64,000 nucleotides of DNA from Cytospora piceicola (taxonomy: Eukaryota; Ascomycota; Sordariomycetes; Diaporthales; Cytosporaceae): the NCBI GenBank assembly GCA_023375675.1, contig JALQBC010000066.1, positions 62,001-126,000 on the forward strand. The letters are read 5' to 3'. The notes beneath the pieces were generated by a model. The model had not been told where the DNA came from, did no database searches, and worked only from the letters and a program-made list of their open reading frames with translations. Positions 12,701 through 25,862 of this stretch are shown here, piece by piece. Numbering within the stretch: position 1 is the first letter of the stretch; each line of letters starts with the position of its first letter. The translations under genes and the position numbers were made by a program.

Positions 12701-15400
12701 TCTTCAACGCTCCACTATCCAGAAGTGCACTTTTGTTCTGGCTCCACATGATGCAAAGCATGGCGCGCGAGGGGGAAAAAAGAAAGAGAATTTAGAATGT
12801 ACGTTCCTGACCCGACCGACCCATGTGAAGTGTTTCAGGACGAGTCCGGTGAACAAAGTTGGCCTGCGGACTAGCACAGACTATGATTTGCACATGAACC
12901 CGAGGGGTTGAGTTGCTGAGCTGTCAACCCGTTGACGTTAAGCTGCATGATGCTATCCAAGGCCGTGACAGATAACGCCCAAGCGGTGTGATATAGGTAC
13001 TTAGGTAGGCAGGCCGGCGATCAATTGATCGGATCTCCAAGTATACTCTAGTACCTATACTGTAGATCGAGGAGCTGTGCGTGCCCAGGTGGCGAACATG
13101 TGAAACCCACTAGCTATTGCCCTGGTGGTAAATATCACAAGTGGACATATAGCAATTGTGAGAACAGCATTCCACTAATACAGAATTTGGTGAGGTGGTA
13201 GCGCTTGAGGACATGTATAGAGAAACGGCTTAAACCCCGGATGCTCGTTCCGACGATACGATAATAACGGTAGTGTTATTTGTAGAAGGTAAGACCATTC
13301 GTACCTAGGAATACTGTCGGAAGGAGACTGTTTTTAAGCACCCGGGGGGGGGGGGCATTAGATTGATGCAGCCCACCTAGGCAAGTTCAACAAACTCAGA
13401 GACCGTCTGGAGGCAAGGCAGGGAGTAGGGAGGTTTTTCCGTGAAGCAAATTGCTCCCAATTGGAAGACAGCGGTGTATCCTCGTCTGTACTTAAGTAAG
13501 TACCTAGATATGTACTTAAGTACTCATCTGAAAAAGTCAACCTCTCAGCCTGCGTATTTCGAGGTTAAAGCACAACGAAACATAAAGGAACAGAAGCTGG
13601 GTTTGGCAAGCCTGACCGACTTTACCTTGGCCCCTGGGTCACAACCGGGATTTACATGCTACTGCTTGTATGCTGCCCGGGTTTATGAAGGAGGGTGTCA
13701 TTGAAGGTGGCCCTACCTGAGCTGCTGGGGCCCGCTATACACAATGGCTGTCTTCCGCCATACAATTCCAATTTACCGTTCAAGTTCAGTGCATGTTCGA
13801 ACTTCATGTCAAAGCGCCCAACAATGGCTGATTCCTGGCTTGTGACTTCGATTCTGCTGTACGAATACGAACGCGCACCTACCAGGCTGGCCATGCAGGG
13901 GCTCCTACAATGTCTGCCATATCCACCCTTCTATTACACTAGACAGACTTCCAGCGCTCCAGCTCCGTTGGCCGCCTTGAGCCGGCCATCTGCCATTGTG
14001 GACGGAAAATTGTCGGATGAGTACCTACGGTACACGTGTTGTAGATATACTTATGCACGATGCGAACCATATCCCCACTGCCCCACTGTTGATGATCCGA
14101 TGATCTGCTGCTGCATAGGGTGATGTATGTACGTACAGTACATATCTCCAGCGGCCAGGCTATACAGAATGACATGCGTCTATACATCTACAACCCACGA
14201 TACAGTAGCCCTACTAGGTGCGTACATTTTCTTTTGCAAGTTGCACATCCTGATATACAACATGAATAAGTACTTAAGTACTGTACTTAAGACACATATC
14301 CTAGATTAGCAGCGCGAGATACCCATCCACCTGTTCGATGTCCTGGCAAGACCATGCTCCACAAGCACGACTTCAGCTGAACATTGGGAGTGACAGCGGC
14401 ACATAAACACACACACACACACACCAAACCAGTGGGGGAAGCGGGGGTAAATGGCAGTCAGTGTCCAATGTTGTTTCGCTAAAGAAAAAGGAACAGGCAT
14501 CTTTCACCATCATATTTGACAGGAGATCGACTGAAGCCAAATCAAGATGGATGCAGGCGAGGTACGCTGTGCGTAGTCCATGACTGACGAATGGTACATT
14601 ATGTACCCTGTCCCGGGCCTCTATCTAAGTTTTCCAGAGGAACTCCCAATTTCCAACAGAATCGGCTGGGATTTCATGGCCGACTTCTTCAGGCAGTCCC
14701 TTCGAAACCAGTCGTCACAGACCAGGGCCGGACGAGATGTTCTGTTTCTGCCACAATGCGGCACTAGTCGAGTGACAGTACAAGCAAGGTATCCTGCAAA
14801 ACGCCCCGTTATTGTTACGTGTACCTACCTACTTCATCACATCTGACATTTCTGAGAGTATCAAACTAACTTCTTGGTAGGTATGGTTTGTACTGAACTG
14901 TACAATACTGAGACTAGCAGTAGTACGTAACCACCATGCTTGCTTTCCATGTCTTCCAAGGTTGTCATCTCATTTCCTCAGCCACTCTTCTCTTGTCCTA
15001 CAGTGGCTTTCCGCTTCGAACAAAGGTCGAGGAGCTCCAAAGCCGTGATCCGAATCTCGAGCGCCAGCAATCTGTATCTTGCCAGTCTCCACGAGTCTCC
15101 ATTCCGAGCAAGGATCATGTTGCCGAAGGACCAGTAAGTACCTGTACTGCCCTGCTGTGTGCCCAGCCTGACAGCCAGATTGCCATTGTACCTGTGGTTT
15201 GGGGGGGGGGGGAGTGGAACCTACACTGCGGCATCCTTGCCCTTGACCTTCCGTCCAGTCGTCAGGCATTACGACAACTGTTTCTTTTATTTAAGCATAT
15301 AACTCCGTTTCCCTCGATTATTCTTTGGCCCTAGCTCATAGGACACACGTGGAGCATGACGCATGCTTAGGGTTTATGGCTACTGTCTGGTGTGCTTGCC
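6796..15400. other. Gene-poor spacer, mosaic of scraps
   Basis: About 8.6 kb of roughly 50% GC sequence without a convincing gene. It holds scattered short frames, a CA run (14,406-14,424), G homopolymers at 13,344-13,355 and 15,201-15,212, and several clusters of the palindrome TACCTAGGTA and relatives (10,583-10,640; 11,305-11,330; 12,400-12,560; 13,490-13,530; 14,265-14,295). The short frames at 8,950-9,384 have some coding flavour but no recognisable domain. Confidence 0.6.
6821..7054 (+). pseudogene. Coding-like fragment at the repeat boundary
   Basis: This is a 77-aa open frame starting at ATG just inside the normal-composition sequence. Its middle (about 6,855-6,990) has C/G-biased third positions like real genes here and encodes a Gly/Ala/Cys-containing stretch. 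The end (a lysine run and Cys-rich tail) looks non-coding. No family is recognised. It may be the left remnant of a gene truncated by the repeat insertion, or chance. Confidence 0.2.
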
Positions 15401-15435
15401 AACAGCCGCCTCCATTCTTCTTACAGACCAAGCCA

Positions 15436-15446
15436 CTATATAAATC
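15436..15446 (+). promoter_or_regulatory. Putative TATA box of the 15.8-kb gene
   Basis: TATATAAATCA about 350 bp upstream of the ATG at 15,791 is followed by a pyrimidine-rich, CA-containing leader, as is usual for filamentous fungal promoters. The implied 5' leader would be about 320 bp. A second AT-rich site (ACATATATACC, about 15,760) is closer to the ATG. Assignment is by position and sequence only. Confidence 0.35.
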
Positions 15447-15790
15447 ATCGTCTTCCCTGGGAGTTCAACACTTCTACGACTCCAACGACTCCAGCGCTTC
15501 CCCTCCTCCGGACACCCTCCTTCGTCGAATCGAGTCGAGTCCAGTCAGGTCAAGTCAAGCCCGACCCCAGTCTTTGACACTGGCATCCCCTCAACAGGAG
15601 TGCCCTGACTTCTTCACATTCCTTATTATTTACATACCTATACGAAGGTCTGTGATAGTCCCCCACACTACTGGCCTACTGCAAACTTAGGCACTGACAA
15701 CGAGTGTCCTGCCAGCCTACCCGCCTCAACCCTCCTTCTATCCATCGACTACTACTCAACATATATACCACTTACGACTACAACCATACA

Positions 15791-16399
15791 ATGGCTGCTT
15801 CATCCAGCAAGCCAGATCATACACGGGAGGGACACGACGGCTGGGAGTTGGTGACGGTGATTGTCAACGCTGAGGAGCGCTCGCCCCAGTATAAGGATTG
15901 CAACGTCTCATCCTCTGAAAAGGGGACTTGTACTGTCGGGAACGAGCTCATCAAGTTGGACCACTCCCAACCAGACGCGGTCCAGGGCATCTACGTCCAC
16001 CCCGTCAAGGTCCAGCATTCGGACTTCGGCGAGTCTACCACAACCGGGCCGACATCCAGTACACTCGACAACGACCACCTACACTCTGCTTCACCCACCG
16101 CTCCCCTGGAGCCCCCCCGCCCTTGGACCCTTGCCAGCCTCAAGGAGAGCAACATCGCCGCGTCGAAGAGGGACATCACCGCCTGGGTCAACGGCGAGTC
16201 CGACTACTGGCGCACTGCCGATGACCATGCAAGCATTCTGCCCCTGAACAATGGCACGACACGCCGCCGCAGCAGCGACGGCAGCTTTGACATCATCATG
16301 CCCCCCCTGCAGCCTGGCGACGTTGTGCAGGACCTCCTGGGCGCGGGTGGCTGCTTTGATGGTGCCGTCTCTTACAACACCCAGCTTGAAGTTGACTGA
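15791..16399 (+). CDS. Hypothetical protein, 202 aa
   Basis: A single-exon frame starts at ATG 15,791 in the context ACCATACAATGGC and ends with TGA at 16,399. Third positions are strongly C/G-biased, so it is very likely a real gene although no domain is recognised. The frame stays open upstream to 15,704, but that part is leader-like and has no ATG. The protein is hydrophilic, rich in Ser, Thr, Asp and Pro. An N-terminal segment DGWELVTVIVNAEE may form a strand. A basic RRR-SSDGSFD segment lies near residue 155, and the C-terminus is glycine-rich. No signal peptide or membrane helix is evident. Function unknown. Confidence 0.8.
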   Translation: MAASSSKPDHTREGHDGWELVTVIVNAEERSPQYKDCNVSSSEKGTCTVGNELIKLDHSQPDAVQGIYVHPVKVQHSDFGESTTTGPTSSTLDNDHLHSASPTAPLEPPRPWTLASLKESNIAASKRDITAWVNGESDYWRTADDHASILPLNNGTTRRRSSDGSFDIIMPPLQPGDVVQDLLGAGGCFDGAVSYNTQLEVD

Positions 16400-17385
16400 G
16401 CTTCGAAGTCTCGGCCCTCAGCTCTGCAGCACACACTCCTCCACGAGCACCATGCCGTCCTCGTGGTACCGCAACACCCATCTGGCCCGCCGGCCACCTC
16501 GGCGGTCAGCGTCCGAGGCAGGTGGTGGCGGCATCTCCCCATTTATCCCTCCACACTGTTGAGCATGGTCTCGTCTTGTCCAAGAAGTCACTCGCGTTGG
16601 TCTTTTGCTTTCTTTCATTACTCCCTCGGCGATGGGTTGTCTCCATAAGACGCTTGTGCTGAGTTACTTGGATACCCGGGCTAGTCCTGTATGTTATCAA
16701 CGGGAGCACTCGTTCAGCCGTCGTCGTCGTCGTCGTCGTCGGCATCGCAGCCACTGTATAAGATGATCAAAAGTATTTCTTTTTCTGGTTGTTGGTTAGG
16801 GTCATCAACTCTTCCCCGGTGGACATGATCTGAACAGTGGAAGGATCTGGGAGGCATTGTCAGGTAGAATAAAACGCACTACAAAAAAGCGGAATAGAGA
16901 ATAGAAGAAAACGACTTCTTGGGGCAGTTGAGGCAGCACCTTACCCGTGCTGACTCCCACAAAAGCACTCTCCTACGCATTGTCATCGCACATTGCATTG
17001 CATGCATGTAATGCAAGCTCACTCCAACTTCTCCACCCCTCTGCTGATGTCCACCCCACTTCTATCACCACTCAGGGCGAAGCCCATAAGCGGCCTTGGC
17101 TTCTTGACCGGAAGCAGTGAAAGCGCTGCGGGAGGTCGCTCTTGGCTGCAAGGAGTCGGTCTCATCACATTAGGAGAAAGCCAAGTTCCTTCGATTCCAC
17201 CACCCTTGACCTGTTCCTTTTGCTGCTTCTCCACAGACGACCTCCCACGACATCATCGCCTTCTCCACGATCACAACTCGCAGCTTCCGCGTATACTTAA
17301 ACCTGATATTGCGCATGCGGTGGCACTTAACTTGCCGTTATGCTGGTCTGGGGGTCATCTTGGATGACTCGTAATCGTTCCGGTG
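16400..17385. other. Spacer downstream of the 15.8-kb gene
   Basis: No gene is supported. It contains a GTC trinucleotide run (about 16,719-16,741) and pyrimidine-rich stretches. It presumably holds the 3' end of the 202-aa gene and the promoter of the next candidate gene. Confidence 0.5.
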
Positions 17386-17387
17386 TT

Positions 17388-17396
17388 GATATAAAG
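17388..17396 (+). promoter_or_regulatory. Putative TATA box of the repeat-protein candidate
   Basis: GATATAAAG lies 89 bp upstream of the candidate ATG at 17,477 and about 50 bp upstream of a two-codon upstream ORF. The spacing fits a short leader of about 50-60 nt. Inferred from sequence only. Confidence 0.35.
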
Positions 17397-17436
17397 AGAC
17401 AAAGTTGCCTGCTTCCTCTTGGAATTGTTTGCCACC

Positions 17437-17445
17437 ATGTTGTAG
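17437..17445 (+). promoter_or_regulatory. Two-codon upstream ORF (ATG TTG TAG)
   Basis: The sequence GCCACCATGTTGTAG puts a start codon in a near-ideal Kozak context immediately before a leucine codon and a stop. It lies 40 nt upstream of the candidate main ATG at 17,477. If transcribed as proposed, ribosomes would have to leak past it or reinitiate, so it could damp translation. This depends on the gene model being right. Confidence 0.3.
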
Positions 17446-17476
17446 CACCGATCTCGCTTTTGATATCTGGGGTTGC

Positions 17477-17997
17477 ATGCCCCAGATCGTTGAGCCCGCC
17501 GACCTGCCAGCTTCTCCGTACGCAACTCCTTCTCAGTCTCCCTGAAAGACACGTTACCCTCAACTGAAGAGACCTAACGGACTGGGGATCTGACGAGCTC
17601 ACAGGCTGCCACCAACGCAGTCTTCCAGAACGCCACACTCTGGCAGACCATCTTCATGGCACAGCCAGCCCCGACGATCCGGCCCGTCATCTCCAAAGCC
17701 TTTCGGCGAATCCCAACATGCCGATCACAGCAGCAACCATCGCCGCCCCCTTGGATGGCTCGGCAGGGACGTCCGCCGCAACGGCCAGCTCCCTCGCATC
17801 CTGGCCACTTCCCAGTGCCTGGGAACAGGACAGACGACCAACAGCATCACGGGCCACCCCCTCGGCCGCATCGACGGGGACGTCCGCCGCAACGGCCAGC
17901 TCCCTCGCATCCTGGCCACTTCCCAGTGCCTGGGAACAGGACAGACGACCAACAGCATCACGGGCCACCCCCTCGGCCGCATCGACGGGGACGTCCT
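17477..17997 (+). CDS. Candidate repeat protein, interrupted by assembly gap
   Basis: Proposed model: exon 1 is 17,477-17,517, intron 17,518-17,604 (donor GTACGC, acceptor CTGACGAGCTCACAG), and exon 2 runs from 17,605 into a run of Ns. The phase is consistent and the frame is open throughout. The protein starts with a Ser/Pro/Arg-rich segment (about 60 residues) and then enters a perfect 111-bp (37-residue) tandem repeat beginning DVRRNGQLPRILATSQ. Of the possible frames across the repeat, this one has by far the strongest C/G third-position bias. The third copy is cut by the gap, so copy number and C-terminus are unknown. No family is recognised. A minus-strand gene is possible but less favoured. 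Confidence 0.4.
17769..17997. repeat. Perfect 111-bp tandem repeat running into a gap
   Basis: ACGTCCGCCGCAACGGCC begins at 17,769 and again at 17,880 with an identical intervening unit; a third copy begins at 17,991 and stops at the Ns. The 111-bp period is a multiple of three, so copy-number changes would preserve a reading frame. Confidence 0.9.
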
Positions 17998-18091
17998 NNN
18001 NNNNNNNNNNNNNNNNNNNNNNNNNNNNNNNNNNNNNNNNNNNNNNNNNNNNNNNNNNNNNNNNNNNNNNNNNNNNNNNNNNNNNNNNNNN
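17998..18091. other. Assembly gap (94 N)
   Basis: A run of 94 Ns follows ACGTCCT, and CGTCCT recurs directly after it. The gap sits inside the tandem repeat, as expected where reads could not be resolved. Its stated length may not be meaningful. Confidence 0.95.
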
Positions 18092-18886
18092 CGTCCTAGC
18101 GCATCCCGGGCGTGTCCTGCGTCCTGGTTTATCGAGGGCAGCTTGAAGCCCTTCTCAGGCGGGGGCCGACAGCAGCGTGCAGCCGTACAGCGGCCAGAGA
18201 AGGGAGGCGACGAGGCAGAGGGTGAACGAATGGGGCAGTACGACGGGGTCGCTTGACTTCGATGCTGCGGTGATGGACCCGGCGGAACGGGACCGAGCTG
18301 GGCTCGCTGTATAGTTATGGGGGTCACTTGCAGCTGAGTCCTGCTGGGTATTGTGGCGATAGCAGAGTGCGGTTGATCTTGGGCTCTTTGAGAGGTTCGG
18401 AGGGTTGACGAGGTAATTGTAGAATGAGAAAGCGCAAAGTGGGCTGGACACTATCGACAACAGACAGGACAAAAAGGGGACGAAACGACGGAGGAAGGCC
18501 TGAAGGGGAAGGTCGGATGGTATGCCTGGGATCGTCGGGCATATATGGCAAACATGCAAGACATCAATCATAAACGATAGCTGAGGCAGCACAGGGGATG
18601 TACGAAGCTGCAACCAACCGTCACTCAGTTTCGAAATCATTGGGTGTCTCGATATGTTGGGTATCTCCAGATGCCGCTACCCTGCCCAATAAGCTGCGAG
18701 AAGATATAAGACACAGGGGGAGGGAGAGTCCATGAAGGAGGCTCACTCGAGCCATTGGTGAGCAAACAGTTTTCTCTTTCTATTGGTATATTAAACTTTT
18801 GCCATCTCCTAACGCCACGCCCCATGCATACATACACACACGACCTGCCTTTGGCTAATCCATCCCCCCTTGTCCTCGCCCTAGCA
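18092..18886. other. Spacer between gap and ERB1
   Basis: The first 150-230 bp are GC-rich and may contain the 3' end of the repeat-protein candidate (one frame reads to TGA at about 18,256, another to TAG at about 18,315). The remainder looks non-coding and should contain the ERB1 3' untranslated region. Confidence 0.4.
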
Positions 18887-21464
18887 CTACATCCACAACC
18901 GGGCTGTTCCATCACTACCAGCCGAGAACAACCAGGGCTCCCTGGGGTGCCAATCAACATCCATGACACCCAGCGAGCTAACGACCTTGTGCCCACTCAG
19001 CGTCTTGAGCGGCACAATGGTTGCATTCTCCATCAAATCGGTAACAACCTTGCCGTGGAAGATCTGCAGCGATCCATCATCGGAAGCATCGGCAAACAGG
19101 GGCAAATCCTTGTGGTACTTGACCGCGCGGATGGCCTTGGGGTGGAAACGCATCGTCTTGTACGGCCTCATGGAGAGCTCGAGATCGTGCCAGAGCAATC
19201 TGCGGTCGTAGGATCCCACGATCAGGTTGTCACCACCAGGGTGGATGTCAAAGGACGAGATCCAGCGCGCACCCGGCTGGATGACCTTGATCAACTCCAA
19301 CTTTTGTAGGTCGTAACAGCGGATCATGCGTTGTGTCGCGACAAAGAACAGCGGCCGCGAGGGGTGGAAGTGTGCTGCCTGTGCCAATCCTGCCAATTTT
19401 CGGAAGGGGATCTGGGTCAGATGTTTTGATAGAGTATGGATGGCGACAGAGCTTCGCTGGCCAGTCGGAGAGACGGTACAGAAATGGTCACCGCGTCGGT
19501 GCCAGCTGATTGACTTGACGTTAGACCGCACTGTAACCCTCACGAGCACGCCCTCATCTTCTAATTTCGATCCTGGTCGTGCCCATTTCGCAGCTGGCTC
19601 CTTGGTCTTGTCGATGGCTGGGGTCGAGGCCTTGCCGCTAGCAGCGTATCCGAAACCAGCATCTAGAATAGCCCGACTGGCTTGCTCGAGCTGGGGATCG
19701 ATCACGGGAGGAATCATCAGGTAGATGTCCTCCTCTGCACCCGCAGCCAGGATGAAGGCATCCTTAGTAGGCCTCCACCTAACGACATTAACAGCCTCGT
19801 CGCTGCTGAGCCTGGCGCTCCAGACTTGTCGTCCTGTCAGAATCTCCCATACCCTAACTGTGCCGTCATCGCCACCAGTTGCAAGCCAGCAACCACTTGG
19901 GTCCACGTTTAATGTCCGCACGCGGCCCTCGTGACCTCGGAATATGGTTTGACAAACAGTGGGGAAGGGCTTGAGATCCTCGGGTCTGGGAAGTTTGGGT
20001 AGAAGCGAGTTGGGATCGATGTTGAGCCTGTTCTTCCGCACACGAGGCGCGAGATACAAGTCCAGTGATCGTTCGAAACGCTCGCTGACAAATGTTTCGT
20101 ATCCGGGGACCTTTCGCAACGAATCGTACTTCTTTGGAATGTACTCCTTCTCGCGGTCCTCCGGGTCCTGTTCCTCCCACGCCTTCCTCTCCTCTTCTGT
20201 CGGAAGGTACTCTGGTGGAGGGTTGTAACTGAGATCGAATCCCGGCGGGGCCAGCTTCGGCGCAGGGAGATGCATGGCATGTGGCTCTCTGGGAACCTCG
20301 TCCTTCCACAAATCGAAGTGGATCTCCTCTTGCTCCTCCTCTTCTCTCTCGCGCTCCTCCGGTGGCTTGTACGGCAATATCCTGCCTTCCCTTATGGCGC
20401 GGACGAGCTTCATGATCCTCTTCTGCTCATGTTTGGATGGAAGGAATCGGCGTTTTGGTTCTGGGGCGGCGCTTAGGGGCATGATCTCCTCGTGGCTGGT
20501 GAACCACTCGACAGTGTCCTAGAAGGTGTTAGAAAATCTGGCTGTCCAAAATAAACAATGCGATACATACAGGGTAGGGATTGTAGCCATCAGGAAGCTC
20601 ATTGGTTTGGATCTTCTTGATGAGCTCCAATTCATCCCGGGTGAGGTTCATGGGTTTTCCAGTGGCAGGGTCGATCAGACCAGTCCATCCCTTGGGGACC
20701 TCAATACTCTCAAGAAGAGCATCCAGGGCTTCACCAGCCGCAGGTCGCATGATCTTCTTTCCGTTGATATCATAGCCGATGTGAGGGTATGAATCATAGA
20801 ACTTGAGATCGATGTCGCCGATCGTGTTGACTGGCTCGCCCGCATCCGTATCGTCCGAGTCGTAAGCTGGGTCAATTTCGTCGTAAACGTATCTCTCGTT
20901 TCCATTGGCGTCGGTCTCAACACGATAGTTGCGCAGGTCCTCGCCTCCATCGTCCATGTCCGGTGGGTCAAGGCCAGGCTCCTGGCCGTCTTTTAGTGGC
21001 GGGATCTTGAAAGAAGATTCGTCTTCATCGGAGGGTATATCGTCGCTGTGAAGTGCATCGTCGTCATGTTCCTCCTCTCCAAAACTGTCGTCCTCCTTCT
21101 CGGCGTCCGACTCGTCCGACTCATCTCCCTTGACTGAAGGTTCAGCGTCGGACTCCTCATCCTCGCTCGCAGATAGAGCTCCCTCGAGTTGGGCATCGCC
21201 GATCTCATCCGCAGAATCCTCATCTTCAGCTCGTGGCTCAGCCTGCTCAGCCTCCTTCTCGAGATTCTCCACGGGCGAGATCTTGCGCTTCAGAGGTGAC
21301 GAGCTGCGCTTGGTGGGCGGACGACCGCGTTTGGCGGGAGAGGCATTGCTGCTCTTCGGAGTTGAGACTTTGCGAGGGGTATCAATAATCTCGGGCTCGG
21401 GCTGTACACCCTCGGCCGATTCTGTCTTGATACCGGACCTCAGTCTCATATTGCTGGCAACCAT
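18887..21464 (-). CDS. ERB1: Ribosome biogenesis protein Erb1 (BOP1 family)
   Basis: Two exons, 21,464-20,571 and 20,518-18,887. The 52-bp intron has donor GTATGT and acceptor TTCTAG in phase 0, giving 841 aa, close to yeast Erb1 (807 aa). Erb1/BOP1 is the scaffold of the nucleolar PeBoW complex (with Nop7 and Ytm1) needed for 27S pre-rRNA processing and 60S subunit assembly. Residues 1-190 are basic then very acidic (Asp/Glu/Ser). The BOP1 N-terminal domain follows (about 220-480, including the [17 protein letters not shown] and [15 protein letters not shown] regions, the latter across the splice). WD40 repeats begin near residue 490 ([17 protein letters not shown]) and end with the last residues [13 protein letters not shown]. 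No neighbour is functionally linked. Confidence 0.95.
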
Positions 21465-22544
21465 TGGTAAAGATTTTTGTATGTAGTTGCAGTTCTGTAC
21501 GACCTGTAGATCTTCTGGGTCAGACGAAGCTGGAAACCTAAGGGAACTTTTTTTCTTTTCTGCCTCTTGGATAAGAAGGCGGTGACAAACTAGGCTAGCG
21601 TGTAGTTCCGCGGTATCTCCACCCTACAATGCCTTAGTTCGGTCCGGACTCCAAGATGCATCACGAGAACTGTAGCGTGTCTTGTGGGTGTGCACTATCA
21701 GTACCTAGGCCTACTTCAGCCCCCATTTGTTAACCGCCTGCACCTTCCAGCTTGATTATCAATTTACTTCTTAAGAGCACGGTTCCGCCTACCGATACTT
21801 GTTTCAGTTCTGCCGCAGTATTGGCCGGCTAAGTTATCCAACCTTCGCCCCCAACCAGCTAGCTAACCCCTGCCTTAGTATATATAAAGATTGAGGAGCG
21901 GCTCCCCTCCCCACTGCTCCAATATAATCATTCCGTTATACGACAAATGCGGAATAAATTAATAGTAAAGACGGACCCCGAAGTCTGTCTCTAACATATC
22001 TTAATTTTTGAAGCTGACCAGCTTGCTAGCCTGTGGTTCTATTGTACCCGCTTTCTTCTGTTAGCTCCTGGACAAGCCGTCACAAGGGTCCATCTTCAAG
22101 AGGACGTGGAAACTCGGCAATCCCGTCGTCCACGTTAGACCCAGTCCGACCCCTTACTTACTCCCGTAGACAAACCTGCAAGCCACTGAGGGCGTCACTA
22201 TCGAATGTCAGACGGCAAGCTGGGTACTAGCTGTGTGAGGGTTACGGGATCGGGACGCAATCTCATCTGACCGGCTCGGGCATCAGCTACGATCCATGTT
22301 CCGCCGTCACCTTAGCAGAAGCTTGGCCTTGAAAGTTCGTAACACTGTGCATGGTATATTTGGTTTTGCCAACAGAACCGTAGACGCCTTTTTTGGATGT
22401 AACCTCATTTGAAACCCGCCATCGTGAGCCCTTCCCGTCTCCCTGGTGGAACCGGCGATAAACCAGCATTCCGCACTTCTTGTTCATGTTTCTGCTCCCC
22501 CGGCTGTCCTATCCTAGCTATAATTGTACCAGGACCCGATAGGC
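21465..22544. other. ERB1 promoter and SURF4 3' region
   Basis: No gene is seen. The sequence upstream of ERB1 contains a pyrimidine-rich stretch next to the ATG (in the minus orientation) and a TACCTAGG-like site near 21,701. A TATATAAAG sequence at about 21,880 is a possible core element but is not tied to a gene. Confidence 0.5.
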
Positions 22545-23679
<1,135 letters not shown>

Positions 23680-25484
23680 CTTGACAGCTTGTTTATGCTA
23701 GGTAACCGGGTTGGACGAGCCAAACGAAGCGAGCTTGTATAACTCGGAGCAGACCTGCTGGTGCGACGGGGTTTCCTGATCGTAATCAGGAAGGAGGGGC
23801 GTCGCAGGGGAAGTGAAGCTCGTGGGAAGGGTCCAGAAATTAGACCTATCCCTTGGGTGATGACCTGCAGACAAGATCCAGTCTGCGCTGCGATGCTCGA
23901 GCTAATAAAACTATGCAGAATAGTGATAAATGGTCCTGGATTATCTGCCCATGGGTGGAGTGGACACAATTGGAAGGGAAAAGAGTGGCTGTCCGTGGAG
24001 TTGGGTGTTGTGTCGAGAAGGAAAGAAAATGAGTTCAAGAAGTCGTCTGGAGTCGCCTCGAAGCTATGGGTGGGTTTAAGGACACCTTGTCTCCTGCATT
24101 CAGTCTGGGACTAGCTCTGCCCAGGAGCAATGGGGTGGCATGGTATAGTGGATGGCTTACACAAACTCTGTTAGAGAGGCCAGTGTAAAGCCCATAGAGA
24201 CACTATCACTTAAGTGGGGCTACTTTTTAAGCCCCCACATTGGCGGGCGGCCATGGGCTTTTTTTAGCTTCAAAGTTCGGTCCACGGGATCTCAAGTCAA
24301 TCGGCCGGCTGCCGAACCAACCACATCCGGTCAGCAACGTTGAGATTCTTCGACGGGTCCCTTCTTCGACTCCATTCATACCCCTTAACACTATTCTACT
24401 GGTCCTTCGAAGCCTCTTGTTGCGCTCCCCTGTGAGCGAGGAACACTGCCCCAAACCCCCACCGGCTAGATTTGATGGTTTGCTTTGTATTCCATCTGTT
24501 TTCACCTTGCTCCGGGTCAGAAACTCGGCAATTCATAATAGCGATGCTGTTGCTACACGACATCGACACCTTCCGTGGTGGGACGAGTTCTAGCTTCACT
24601 CCTCGACCGCTCGTGCCACAAGAATCTCCCTATACTCACACAGGCATGCCAGCTTTCAGAGCCAGGCAACAGCAGATGGACTCCAGGCTTGACTGGAAAG
24701 GCTGGACTGCCCATTTATGATATCTCATCAACATACTTACCCATGCTTTCAGGGCATCAGCAGGCTGGTGTCCTGGTCCCTTGCTTGTCTTTCCAGTCTA
24801 ATGATCAGCGAATAAAACCCTCAAAATACTGGCAAGCGGTCTGTTCGTTATCAATGGATAGTTTGGAGGGAGAAAGGCATCCTCACTTGCATGTGAGCAG
24901 ATCTGGGTGGTTTCAGGCGATTTCCAAAACAATCGCAATAACTGACGCGACGTGCCTCAGCAGGTTATTACGGAGACAAGATCGCATATATGAGTCAATT
25001 GGTTCCTTAAACCTAGCAGTTGTCGAGACGTTCGTCTTGATACAACCCATCTTGCCACCACTGACACACTTACAGGAAACGGATAAATGACCCTGGGCTG
25101 TTCGTCTTCTATGCGACCACTAGTCCACGGGTATATTCGAGGCGCAAACACAAGTGAATTCTGGCGATATACGAACCGCGCTAGCAAGTCACTGGATGGA
25201 CTGCTCATTCTCTAGATGAACCGCCAGTCAGCCTTCGCTAGTCGTTGAACCATGTTCATGGATCGTGACAAGCTCCTATGTGGAAGCAATGCTAGCAACA
25301 TGACTACCTATACATGAACCTGAGGACTTTGATGTGTTCTTCAACTTTGTGCCCCCTCCCCGCCCCCCAAAGTACCCGAGATAACCAACCTAGCACGGAT
25401 CAAGCCTCCATCTTGACCTTCAAGCAATCAACATTTCTCGTATCAGCTCACCGCTCCCCTTCAGGACGTGCGTATAACTTCAAA
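23680..25484. other. Spacer between SURF4 and the 25.5-kb relic
   Basis: This is the divergent upstream region of SURF4 and of the small broken gene. No gene is supported. Just before 25,485 there is a CT- and CA-rich leader typical of fungal 5' untranslated regions. Confidence 0.5.
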
Positions 25485-25862
25485 ATGGCATACAACTATC
25501 ACAACGACTCTCACATGGGAAGGAGCCCTTACTGGGGCTGTGGTGGTACCCAGACCCGGGCCCACAGGCACTTCCTGGCATGAAAGACGTCGTCGACCGG
25601 CCGATAGGCCACTGCATGTAGTCCGGCCGGCTCCACGTGCTGCGTGCCCCAATATGACCTCGGGAACCCAGGCGTCATCTTTGGTGCCACGCAATTGCAA
25701 GCATTCACTACCGTGGGTCTTGGCAGCTGGAATACGTATAACGACGGCCAGTCTCATGCCTACTCAAGTAACCTTCGAGATTCTAAGGTGGAAGCAGGAC
25801 ATTGTATGTGTGAAACCATTCCTTACGTGTGGTTAGTAAGCCAAATTAGTAGTAGGCAATGA
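25485..25862 (+). pseudogene. Small broken gene with in-frame TGA and TAG
   Basis: A fungal-type leader ends in TTCAAAATGGCATAC. From this ATG (25,485) the frame runs 32 codons (MAYNYHNDSHMGRSPYWG at the start), meets TGA at 25,581, then TAG at about 25,611, and continues open in the same frame to about 25,862 with protein-like composition (for example a GVIFGATQLQAF segment). Introns long enough to remove both stops and keep phase were tried with the visible GT and AG sites and did not fit. TGA and TAG can each arise by a single C-to-T change from CGA and CAG. Parent family not recognised. Confidence 0.4.
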